21,777 nucleotides of DNA from Lachnospiraceae bacterium UBA3850 (GTDB lineage: Bacteria > Bacillota > Clostridia > Lachnospirales > Lachnospiraceae): the NCBI GenBank assembly GCA_002392655.1, contig DGHK01000007.1, positions 1 to 21,777 on the forward strand, in the 5' to 3' direction. The position numbers and the translations under genes are program-made. Below the pieces are notes generated by a model. It searched no databases and was not told the DNA's origin. It saw nothing but the letters and a program-made list of their open reading frames with translations. This document shows positions 1 to 7,683 of this stretch, one piece after another (within the stretch, counting starts at the first letter, position 1; each line of letters begins with the position of its first letter).

Positions 1-673
1 GCACAATATTACTCGGTGTCCTCGGTTCCGCGGAAAGCTCCGGTGCAGGAACATTTCTGCATTCAAATGTATCCTTTGACATCGCAACCTTATCCATTCG
101 ATTCAGCTTAAACAGACGAAAATCTTTTCGCTTCAGGCACCACCCATACACATACCAGCTGGTCCACTTATATATGATATAGTACGGTTCTATCGTTCGC
201 TTACTCTCTCCTGACGGAGCAAAGTATTTGAACTTTAGATACTGACGATTTTCTATGGCATCCTGTATCACTTCTATCTTCGGTGCAAGCGTTCCCTTGT
301 ACCACGACGAAAGGTCAATAAGGATTGAATCTCTTCCGCTCACAAAATCCGAAGAGCCCGACTGAATCTTCTCCATCAGCTGACTGTAGTAGCTGCTTCC
401 ACTTACACTATCCAGACTCCTGAGTCCCGCAAGTATCACCTGCATATCCTTTGATGTAAGGATAGTCCTGTCCATTCGGTAGCCTTCCATAATGCTGATT
501 CCGCCACCGATTCCCTGGGTGGTTTGGATAGGAATCCCAGCCCGGCACAAATCCTCGATATCTCTATTAATCGTTCGCCTGGATACTTCGAAACGTTCTG
601 CAAGTTCAGGCGCCGTTGTTTTTTCTTCCTGCAAAAGTACAGAAAGTATTCCGATAAGCCTATCTATTTTCAT
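1..673 (-). CDS. HTH/WYL-domain transcriptional regulator (YafY/DeoR-like), 3' end cut by window edge
   Basis: I translated this gene from the reverse strand; it is open at the window edge, so about 224 codons are visible and the C-terminus is missing. Residues 1-55 form an HTH_11-type winged helix (MKIDRLIGILSVLLQ, then ELAERFEVSRRTINRDIEDL). From about residue 130 the sequence matches a WYL sensor domain (YYIIYKWTSWYVYGWCLKRK, then RLFKLNRM). Such proteins bind DNA through the N-terminus and sense ligands, often nucleotides or nucleic acid, through WYL. The start at 673 is supported by an AGAAGGGAAG ribosome binding site about 9 bases upstream. It lies downstream of the exporter genes with a 171-base gap, so it is probably a separate unit. 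The target is unknown; regulation of the neighbouring export locus is possible but not shown. Confidence 0.9.
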   Translation of the reverse strand, partial: MKIDRLIGILSVLLQEEKTTAPELAERFEVSRRTINRDIEDLCRAGIPIQTTQGIGGGISIMEGYRMDRTILTSKDMQVILAGLRSLDSVSGSSYYSQLMEKIQSGSSDFVSGRDSILIDLSSWYKGTLAPKIEVIQDAIENRQYLKFKYFAPSGESKRTIEPYYIIYKWTSWYVYGWCLKRKDFRLFKLNRMDKVAMSKDTFECRNVPAPELSAEPRTPSNIV

Positions 674-803
674 TTCAAATAACTTCCCTTCTTTTGCTTC
701 GCACCTATAGCCATATGGCATCTCGCAGTTGTTTTGAAATCCTATATAGTTATCATATCAAACAAAACACGACAACTCTATGTCATGTTTCTGGGTAATT
801 TTT

Positions 804-834
804 TCCTGCACCCCAAAATATTCAGAGTGCAGGA
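804..834 (-). repeat. Hairpin in the gap between the ABC exporter and the WYL regulator
   Basis: The 171-base gap between the WYL regulator and the exporter stop codon holds one clear structure. It is an 8-base perfect inverted repeat, TCCTGCAC at 804-811 and GTGCAGGA at 827-834, with a 15-base loop. It sits 11 bases past the exporter stop codon. Read on the minus strand it is followed by A residues rather than a T run, so it is not a standard intrinsic terminator. It may stabilise the transcript 3' end or be a weak terminator. No convincing promoter for the WYL gene could be picked; a TTGTCG at 770-775 (minus strand) is only a weak -35 candidate. Confidence 0.45.
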
Positions 835-844
835 CTATTACTAC

Positions 845-3031
845 TTATTCACCTTTAATCTGCTGTCTCGCAACAAGGTCCGCAAAGAATCCGCCCTTTT
901 CAATAAGCTCTTCATATGTACCACTTTCTACGATATTTCCATTATCCATAGCTATGATACGGTCACATTCACGTATCGTGGAAAGTCTATGCGCTATTAT
1001 TATTCTGGTACATTTCAGGGCATCCAGTGAATCCGTAACTATCTTCTGATTCACATTATCAAGTGCACTTGTAGCCTCATCCATGATCATCAGACTCGGA
1101 TTTCCAACGATTGCACGAGCAATCATAAGACGCTGCTTCTGGCCACCGGAGATACCACCATTTCCTTCAGAAATCATGGTGTGCATACCCATTGGCATAC
1201 TTTTAATATCCTTCGCCATACCGACCTTCTCAGCAGCATCCCACGCATCTTCCATAGTACAGTTAGGTCTCGTAATCGTAATGTTTGAATAGATATCTCC
1301 TGCAAAAAGCTTTCCGTCCTGAAGAACTGCACCTATACACTTTCTGAGACTTTGAAGATCAAGATCCCTGATGTCCATATCATCGTAGTAAATAGTTCCC
1401 TGTTCCGGATAAAGGAGGCCGAGCATCAGTCTTACAAGCGTTGTCTTACCGCATCCACTTCCGCCGACAATAGCTACGTACTCGCCCGGTTTTATTGTCA
1501 GCGATACATCATCCAGTATTACAGGACTAGATTCATCATAACGAAATGTTATATGGCTTAGCTCTACTCCACCCGAGATAGATGATACAACCTTCTTTTC
1601 AGAAGAAAACTGTGGCGAGGTTTCATAAATAGGTCTTCCTAATTCAAGAACAGGTCCAAAAAGTGCGATTCTTCTAGTTCTGTTTGCTATCATATTCAGA
1701 TTTAAAATAGCTATTTCATAAGCAGATAGAAATGTAGCAAGACCCGCTACTGAAACCTTATGATTAAACGCCAGATAAAATGCCCAGATCATACCGGAAA
1801 GCTCAAGAGCACGTACCAGTTGAAGCTTTATACATACCGGAAAACGAACTGAAAATGAAGCACTGGCCTCATCAGCATATCGTCTTAACCACTTCGCATA
1901 TGCTCTGTCCTCGCTTCCACTTAGCTTAAGTCTCTGCACTCCGGATATGAGATCATAAACGATACCACCATTACTTTCAGCTGCGTTTAGCCTTTTCATT
2001 TCCAGCTTTTGTTCCTGGAAATAAGATATTACAAGCAGCAAAACGATCAGAAGTATCGGAACCAGCGCCGAAGGAAGCAGCACCGGAGCAACAGTAAATA
2101 CCGGCAGAGCAGTAAAGAAAGCACATATAAGATTGGTGCTCACACATAGTATATCCGAAATCAAAAGGGGCAGCATAAATAGTGATGAAATACGTTGCGA
2201 GAGTCCTCCGGCAGCTTTTCCCTTGAAGAAGGATTTTGGCATATTGAGAACTCGGTAGTACACACTATTTCCCAGTATAACATCCAGACGGAACCTGACA
2301 CGCATGATCAATGAATAATTTACTGATCGCAGCATGAGAAAAACTATCAGTACCATCAGAATAAATAAAAACATAAGATATATCTGATTCTCTGACTTTG
2401 TCGGCACAAGCTCTGACATGGCAATGTTGGTTGCCAGTGGGGCTATCGTCGAAAAGAGCGCAATTATAATCGATACCAGCATATATAAAAATACATCACT
2501 GATTTTAATCTGCCTGATCAGAAACTTTAAAAACTCCTTCCTGGATAAGGCATGCATTGGAAGAGGTTTGTAGAAACATATAGCCTCATCCTCAAAGCGA
2601 TCAGCGTCCACACGCTTTACATGACGTTTGTCTTCGATGACTCCGTCATAATAATAATAGCCATAAAATGTATCCGGAAATAGTGCAACATAGCTATCCT
2701 CATCCTTTACCTTCGCAAGCATAACTTCATCAGAGTTTTTCCACCATTTACCTGACAGACGCACTCTTCTATTTGATATTCCGGTACTTCTGACCAAATC
2801 ATCAATCAGATCATCGATGTTACTCTTTTCACGAGAAAACTCAGGTACCTCCAGCTTGAAGTATCTCACTATATATTCAAGCTGACGTTGCTGATCTATA
2901 TCTGAGAGTCCGACTCCTGATGACTTACCATTTCCCGAGCTTAGTATATCTCCCAACAGACGCTGACTGCTGTCAACCGCTTTATTATCACTTTCTATTC
3001 TGTTTTTTAACTGGGGTCCGAAAAGACTCAT
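845..3031 (-). CDS. NHLP-type export ABC transporter, permease/ATPase without peptidase domain
   Basis: The 728-residue product matches the second ABC subunit of NHLP/NHLM bacteriocin export systems in length and layout. It has a soluble N-terminal region of about 160 residues, then a six-helix exporter domain (about 180-440), then an ATPase domain (about 490-728). The ATPase looks functional: Walker A GGSGCGKTTL, signature ISGGQKQRL, Walker B LMIMDEATSALD and H-loop IIAHRLST. The N-terminal region is not a C39 peptidase. The start is set by AAGGAG 8 bases upstream, which overlaps the stop codon of the preceding exporter gene. It is the last gene of the export set and presumably forms a heterodimer or paired complex with the upstream ABC protein in the cytoplasmic membrane. 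The substrate is unknown. Confidence 0.88.
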   Translation of the reverse strand: MSLFGPQLKNRIESDNKAVDSSQRLLGDILSSGNGKSSGVGLSDIDQQRQLEYIVRYFKLEVPEFSREKSNIDDLIDDLVRSTGISNRRVRLSGKWWKNSDEVMLAKVKDEDSYVALFPDTFYGYYYYDGVIEDKRHVKRVDADRFEDEAICFYKPLPMHALSRKEFLKFLIRQIKISDVFLYMLVSIIIALFSTIAPLATNIAMSELVPTKSENQIYLMFLFILMVLIVFLMLRSVNYSLIMRVRFRLDVILGNSVYYRVLNMPKSFFKGKAAGGLSQRISSLFMLPLLISDILCVSTNLICAFFTALPVFTVAPVLLPSALVPILLIVLLLVISYFQEQKLEMKRLNAAESNGGIVYDLISGVQRLKLSGSEDRAYAKWLRRYADEASASFSVRFPVCIKLQLVRALELSGMIWAFYLAFNHKVSVAGLATFLSAYEIAILNLNMIANRTRRIALFGPVLELGRPIYETSPQFSSEKKVVSSISGGVELSHITFRYDESSPVILDDVSLTIKPGEYVAIVGGSGCGKTTLVRLMLGLLYPEQGTIYYDDMDIRDLDLQSLRKCIGAVLQDGKLFAGDIYSNITITRPNCTMEDAWDAAEKVGMAKDIKSMPMGMHTMISEGNGGISGGQKQRLMIARAIVGNPSLMIMDEATSALDNVNQKIVTDSLDALKCTRIIIAHRLSTIRECDRIIAMDNGNIVESGTYEELIEKGGFFADLVARQQIKGE

Positions 3032-3043
3032 TAGCTATTCTCC

Positions 3044-5203
3044 TTAAGCCGACATAACAAGCTTCCTGTAATGTCCCTCGATCTTCATCAGCTCTTCATG
3101 TGTTCCTCTTTGCACCACTTTTCCGTGATCCATAACAATTATCTCATCACAGTCACGGATAGTAGATAGTCGATGTGCAACAATTATACAGGTGATTCCT
3201 CTTTCATGGATATATTCAGATATTTCATACTCAGTCCTTGCATCGAGAGCTGAAGTAGCCTCATCCATAACGAGAATCGACGGTTCATTCGACAAAACTC
3301 TGGCTATTTCGATTCTCTGCTTTTCACCACCCGACAGGTTGGCTCCTCTTGGCTCAACTATCATATTGTAGCCACCGGACCTTTTCCTTATCTGATCATG
3401 TATACCTGCATCTCTGGCAGAGATGATCATTTCATAATCCTCTATGCTGTTATCCCACATCTTTATATTGTTTGCTATTGTATCGTTAAAAAGAGCCACC
3501 TCCTGATCCACCAAAGCAACAGATGCTTTGAAAAGAACTCTTGGAATCTCCTCTATCTTTTTTCCATCATAAAGTATCTCTCCGCTCCATGGCTTATTAA
3601 GGCCGACTATCATCTTGGCAATTGTTGATTTACCGGAGCCCGACTCACCCACTATAGCCACTCTTTTTCCGGGAGTAAGCGTGAGATTGAAGTCCTCGAT
3701 AAGCGGCTCAGCGCCACTGGAGTAACCGAAAGATATGTCCTTCAGCTCAATGCTTCCACCCAGCTTTTTAAGCTTTTCATAATCCACACTGCTGTCATCT
3801 ATATCCGTCTGAGCCTCCTCCGGATAGTTCATAACATCATTCACTCGGTCTATGGCAGCACTCATGGCATCCAGATTTTCTCCGGCATCTACCAGCTGGT
3901 CAACCGGCTTAGTCATTGCTTTCATGAGCTGGAAAAATGTCAAAATCATTCCGGCTGTAAACGCCCCATGTATGATAAGAACGAAACCCATAAACATAAT
4001 TATATTTTCCGAAAGTGATGTTATAAATGCCGGAACATTAGCGAGAACGCTCGTTTTCTTCAGCGTTACCACCTGCGCATTGATCATAGATGCCTGATAG
4101 CCGCTCCACCTCTCATAAAATGCATTCTCCGCTCCGGTCGCTTTTATCGTATCTATCATATCGATACCGGATACCGTAGTAGCATCAAGGTTTGCTTTGC
4201 ACTGGAAATATACCTCATTTATCTGCTTACGCATCGAACCGATTCGCTTCATAAGAAGCAGGTTGGCAACAGTCGACACTATTCCGATAACAGTCAGCAT
4301 GACATTATAGCTCAGCATGACCGTTATGTAGAATAACAGAAGTATTATATTCATTATCTGAGGAATAAAGGAGCTGATAAATGTATCAACTATCATGTTA
4401 TTCTGTTCCTGCCGATTTGACAGATCTCCGGTCTTTCGTCTCATGAAGAAATCCATCGGAAGGTAGAATATATGTCTCATATAGCTTGCATTTTTTACAG
4501 CTGTAACTTTGCCTTTGGATCTTATAAGCAGTATCTGGTTTAAAATTCCTGCTACTAATTCAAAAACTAATACAGCTACAAATGCAAAAAGAATATCCGG
4601 GTACCAGCTTCTCCTGTTTCCCGCAAGAACCTCATCTGTAAATATACGATGAAATATAGGAGAAACTATTCCACCAAATGTGGCAAGCACTCCTGTAATG
4701 AACAAAAGCACAACGATCCTTCTGTTCTCCCTGATAAAGTCCATTATATAATCTACGGTTCCGTTTCTTCTGCCTTCACAGACAAAATCCGGTCCCGGCT
4801 TGAGCAAAAAGCTCTCTCCACTATATTTGTTCCTAAAATCCTCCTCGCTGATAACTATTTTTCCTTTTGAAGGATGATTCAGATATACGCCCTTTCTTCC
4901 GAAACCACAAAGAACAACATACTGACTGTTGTTTAGCACGGAAATAATAGGAAATGTTTTTTGTTTTTTCAATTCATCAAAGGACACAGCTTCAAGGCTG
5001 CAGGATAAACCATATCCTTCAGCCGCATGAACTAAAAGTTCAGGCTGTATGCCGTCTCTTGAAACGCCGCAGTCCTCTCGGACCTGTTCAAGGCGTATCC
5101 ATTTCTTATAATATGCAAGAATCATGTCGAGGCAGGCTGCGCCTCCCTCCTGTTCCTCCAGCTGAACAATGATAGGAACATTTACTTTTTTATATTTACT
5201 CAT
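3044..5203 (-). CDS. NHLP-type export ABC transporter with degenerate C39 peptidase-like domain
   Basis: About 719 residues with the layout of the peptidase/permease/ATPase subunit of NHLP bacteriocin exporters: C39-like domain (1-125), exporter transmembrane domain (about 155-440) and ATPase (about 480-719). The ATPase motifs are intact: Walker A GESGSGKST, LSGGEKQRI, Walker B ILVMDEATSALD and IIVAHRLST. The peptidase domain keeps the family skeleton (QLEEQEGGAACLDMIL, CGVSRDGIQ, VYLNHPSKG). However, the catalytic Cys position is Gly20, the His position is Gln94 and the Asp position is His110, while Gln14 is kept. It is therefore probably a non-cleaving docking domain, like the C39-like domain of HlyB. 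I chose the ATG at 5203 (GAGG five bases upstream) over a GTG two codons earlier. It lies 2 bases after the HlyD-like stop codon. Confidence 0.9.
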   Translation of the reverse strand: MSKYKKVNVPIIVQLEEQEGGAACLDMILAYYKKWIRLEQVREDCGVSRDGIQPELLVHAAEGYGLSCSLEAVSFDELKKQKTFPIISVLNNSQYVVLCGFGRKGVYLNHPSKGKIVISEEDFRNKYSGESFLLKPGPDFVCEGRRNGTVDYIMDFIRENRRIVVLLFITGVLATFGGIVSPIFHRIFTDEVLAGNRRSWYPDILFAFVAVLVFELVAGILNQILLIRSKGKVTAVKNASYMRHIFYLPMDFFMRRKTGDLSNRQEQNNMIVDTFISSFIPQIMNIILLLFYITVMLSYNVMLTVIGIVSTVANLLLMKRIGSMRKQINEVYFQCKANLDATTVSGIDMIDTIKATGAENAFYERWSGYQASMINAQVVTLKKTSVLANVPAFITSLSENIIMFMGFVLIIHGAFTAGMILTFFQLMKAMTKPVDQLVDAGENLDAMSAAIDRVNDVMNYPEEAQTDIDDSSVDYEKLKKLGGSIELKDISFGYSSGAEPLIEDFNLTLTPGKRVAIVGESGSGKSTIAKMIVGLNKPWSGEILYDGKKIEEIPRVLFKASVALVDQEVALFNDTIANNIKMWDNSIEDYEMIISARDAGIHDQIRKRSGGYNMIVEPRGANLSGGEKQRIEIARVLSNEPSILVMDEATSALDARTEYEISEYIHERGITCIIVAHRLSTIRDCDEIIVMDHGKVVQRGTHEELMKIEGHYRKLVMSA

Positions 5204-5205
5204 GA

Positions 5206-5748
5206 TCACCTCACCAGAAAACTAAGTGGGGACACTTCGTCCAGAACCAGAGTTGCTTTAGTCAGACTATACTCATATCCTGACAGATTATCTGCTTTAA
5301 TTATGAGAAGCCAGTTATAATTAGAAGAAACGCACTCCTCCACCAGCCATTCATTATCCATTAAATATTCAGCTGAGATCTCATCTCTGCTATATGGAAC
5401 ACTGTATATAGAAATTACCTTCGCATCCATTTTAGTTCCATCCGACATCTCCAGCGTCACTTTATCTTCGATCTCTCTTATCTGCTCGGTGCTGTACTTA
5501 GATGCATCCAGACAAGCTATGCAATACTGTTCAGCTTCTGTTCCGGTTTCACCCGCCTCCTGGGGATCCATATACATAACAAATCCATTTACTGTTTCAG
5601 TAACAGGGATTTTTCCTATTATACCCCAAACAATAAAAGCCAAAAGTATAAGCACCATTGCGGCAACGATTATTATGAAGCCCGAATGAGCCACATGGAT
5701 ATATTCATCCAGTTCATCTCTCGATATTTCGCTCTTTTCTTTCTGCAT
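5206..5748 (-). CDS. Short HlyD-like/NHLP secretion accessory membrane protein
   Basis: A 180-residue protein with one N-terminal membrane segment at about residues 22-48 (FIIIVAAMVLILLAFIVWGI), followed by GKIPVTETVNGFVMY. This beginning is typical of the membrane fusion protein of NHLP or lantibiotic exporters. The rest is only about 130 residues. It lacks the long coiled-coil hairpin and the second half of the barrel-sandwich found in ordinary HlyD family proteins of roughly 400 residues. The frame is clean and ends in a proper stop codon just before the ABC gene, so this is a naturally short form rather than an obvious truncation. AGGTGA lies 7 bases before the ATG. The assignment rests on the membrane segment, the short conserved stretch after it, and its position directly before the two NHLP-type ABC genes. 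Confidence 0.65.
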   Translation of the reverse strand: MQKEKSEISRDELDEYIHVAHSGFIIIVAAMVLILLAFIVWGIIGKIPVTETVNGFVMYMDPQEAGETGTEAEQYCIACLDASKYSTEQIREIEDKVTLEMSDGTKMDAKVISIYSVPYSRDEISAEYLMDNEWLVEECVSSNYNWLLIIKADNLSGYEYSLTKATLVLDEVSPLSFLVR

Positions 5749-5771
5749 TTTATATCACCTGTTCTTTCTCT

Positions 5772-7262
5772 TCACATTTCAAGAAGCATATGTTCAATCG
5801 TACCGTCAAGCGGCATCGTATCCGGCTTACTCATTCTTGTCGCTGCCGGAAGCTTTATACAAAAGAGACATGACTGTCCTTCTTTACACTTATGTCCGCA
5901 CCTCGCATGGCTTCCCAATCGCTCAACATAGTCTGTACCTGCGACAGATACACCTCCTATAATCCTCGGCGAATAGTAGTATGCACCGCAGCAATTGCCC
6001 CATATAACACTTGTTCCATATGGTTTTGTGATGGCCAGACTGCTCATATAATCATATTCACCGGCTGAAAAGGATGGTACGATAAGCAGATTGCAGCACA
6101 GATCCCTGCAAAGCCTCTCAACCGAATCATTCCCCTCCTGCGGTAGAAATTCTGCACATATCAGTCCACCTATCCTGTATGCACCCGGAAGGTGTATGAT
6201 ACAGAACTCCCGCTTGGGAACCGGTTTTATATCCTCGACCATTTTATCGGCCCTGTCAATAAACTGTATGTGCCTTCTCTGGCTGCCTATTATTCTTCCT
6301 TCACCATCCACCAGAAGAGTCATGCTTTCTCCATTCTTCCAGATGCCCGGCATGATAGTGATACTTGGAGGAGTTAAGCCCTCTTTTTTTATATCCTCGA
6401 TAAGGTCGACTAAGATTTTCAAATAGTCTCCCTTTCTTTCGTACATCTGTTTAGTACCCATCATCTCCGGTCCGAAGAATAGATCTGCTTTTTTCACACA
6501 GGCCTCTTTCCAGCTCGTACAAAATCTATTTAGGATATCATCCTCATCCCTATGACCATCAAGAGCAATCCCGCGCTGCTTAAGCCTCTTTTCTTCTACA
6601 TCCGGAAAGGAAAGAACCAGCGGATCCTTGAGGCCCGTAATCGGGGTAAATGCAACTTTAAACTCACCCCTTTTTTTATATTTTTTAACATCAATCGGAA
6701 TAATAATATTCTTAAATTCTAAGGACTCATCCCATACGGTGTAGCTGATCCTCGTGAGTATACCGTTCATCTTCCAATGAGCATCTCTGTTGCTGATCTT
6801 TCGAAATACTGTTTTATCCTCAGCATCAAAGTATCCCATAAATGTACCATACTTCGGATTTATCCATATCTTTGTTTCACGATAATTATCATTTAAAGCA
6901 CCAACAGATATAGTTTTACCCTCACTTATCGGAAGCATATCGTAAAGTGAGACCACTGTCGGCTCAGATTTTTTCTCATAGCTTATATGCCTGTCCATCC
7001 AGCAAAGCAGCTGATAGGTATGAGCATATCTGACCGACTCCTTTGAACCCTGAATCCGGTGCAGCAATTCTTTTAATTTTTCCAGACCCTTATCTAATCC
7101 ACGCTGCATGGCAAGCTCCAGCGAATCAATCACATCAGCAGGTAACCACTCAGAGTCCTTTAAAGAAACATATGACATGACAGGAATAGGCGAAGACTCC
7201 ATAATAAGAAGGAACTCCGCCATAGTATTCATATATTCTCTAGCAATAGAGATGTCTGTCAT
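5772..7262 (-). CDS. Nitrilase/carbon-nitrogen hydrolase-like protein with N-terminal extension
   Basis: Numbered from the start at 7262 (496 residues), about the first 200 residues match nothing I recognise. From about 205 to 455 the protein has a nitrilase-superfamily pattern. There is a Glu in FFGPEMMGT (E266), a strand-rich MTLLVDGEGRIIGSQRRHI stretch, and the nucleophile-type GGLICAEF (C369) followed by NLLIVPSFSAG. The catalytic Lys that normally sits in the third motif appears to be Arg329 or Arg330, so activity is uncertain. A Cys cluster C-x3-C-x5-C-x2-C lies at 455-468, perhaps a metal site. The reading frame extends 13 codons further, but AAAGGTGG 7 bases before the ATG at 7262 fixes the start and leaves the repeat element upstream non-coding. 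It lies 23 bases before the HlyD-like gene and is probably part of the same export locus. Confidence 0.72.
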   Translation of the reverse strand: MTDISIAREYMNTMAEFLLIMESSPIPVMSYVSLKDSEWLPADVIDSLELAMQRGLDKGLEKLKELLHRIQGSKESVRYAHTYQLLCWMDRHISYEKKSEPTVVSLYDMLPISEGKTISVGALNDNYRETKIWINPKYGTFMGYFDAEDKTVFRKISNRDAHWKMNGILTRISYTVWDESLEFKNIIIPIDVKKYKKRGEFKVAFTPITGLKDPLVLSFPDVEEKRLKQRGIALDGHRDEDDILNRFCTSWKEACVKKADLFFGPEMMGTKQMYERKGDYLKILVDLIEDIKKEGLTPPSITIMPGIWKNGESMTLLVDGEGRIIGSQRRHIQFIDRADKMVEDIKPVPKREFCIIHLPGAYRIGGLICAEFLPQEGNDSVERLCRDLCCNLLIVPSFSAGEYDYMSSLAITKPYGTSVIWGNCCGAYYYSPRIIGGVSVAGTDYVERLGSHARCGHKCKEGQSCLFCIKLPAATRMSKPDTMPLDGTIEHMLLEM

Positions 7263-7287
7263 ATCTGCACCACCTTTTATTACGTAC

Positions 7288-7367
7288 ATGACTTTTGACA
7301 CTTATTTGTGACATAATACTTATCCTGCAAGCAGGAACGTATTATGACTTTTGACACTTATGTCACA
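7288..7367. repeat. Palindromic intergenic repeat with flanking 18-bp direct repeats
   Basis: The gap between the 106-residue gene and the nitrilase-like gene is almost filled by an ordered element. ATGACTTTTGACACTTAT occurs perfectly at 7288-7305 and 7344-7361. Between them lies a nested palindrome: ATAATAC (7313-7319) pairs with GTATTAT (7339-7345), and inside it TCCTGC pairs with GCAGGA around 7323-7336. An outer pair TGTGAC (7307-7312) and GTCACA (7362-7367) is also present. The stop codon of the 106-residue gene (7363-7365) lies in the outer arm. The design resembles REP/BIME-like or MITE-like intergenic units. It has no coding potential and no T run for termination on the minus strand. 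Confidence 0.7.
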
Positions 7368-7683
7368 TCATGTAATTAAATAAACCAACTTCTTCGAGAT
7401 AGTTTTCGGTAGAATCTTTTGTTTTAACATATGCCGCCATAAGTATCGGGATAACAGCTTTTTTTAATTCCTCGTCATCATCCCAGAGCTGAAGCAGCAT
7501 GCTTCTCAGATCTGATATTTCATCTGAAGCATAACAGGATATATCTGTATCAAAATGCTTACAGGAAGCATATTCTTTATAATAACTGCTCTCCGCTTCG
7601 TCGATTTTTTCAAATGTACCATATAGAGGAGAAAGCTTTATAGCGGCTTCTTTAAGTCTCTTTTTTTCATCAGTCAAGCTCAT
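7363..7683 (-). CDS. Unrecognised small acidic helical protein (106 residues)
   Basis: I do not recognise this protein. It is predicted to be mostly helical and acidic, with many Tyr residues and two Cys (YASCKHF and DISCYAS). It ends in YLEEVGLFNYMM and has no signal peptide or membrane segment. It has no double-glycine leader motif. I placed the start at 7683, where GGAGGG lies 6 bases upstream, rather than ten codons earlier. It then overlaps the carbamoyltransferase 3' end by 14 bases, which suggests translational coupling. Its position between the carbamoyltransferase and the nitrilase-like gene makes it a candidate carrier, substrate, immunity or accessory protein of the locus. That is inference from position only. 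Confidence 0.72.
   Translation of the reverse strand: MSLTDEKKRLKEAAIKLSPLYGTFEKIDEAESSYYKEYASCKHFDTDISCYASDEISDLRSMLLQLWDDDEELKKAVIPILMAAYVKTKDSTENYLEEVGLFNYMM

Noticed and set aside
804..834. Intrinsic terminator of the exporter operon
   Set aside because: The stem is perfect, but on the minus strand it is followed by A residues, not T, so it is kept only as a hairpin.
4649..4870. Plus-strand open frames over the exporter genes
   Set aside because: They are shadows of the ABC transporter coding strand and lack any recognisable domain.
7263..7301. Upstream extension of the nitrilase-like frame
   Set aside because: A clear AAAGGTGG sits before the ATG at 7262, and the extension reads into the direct-repeat element.
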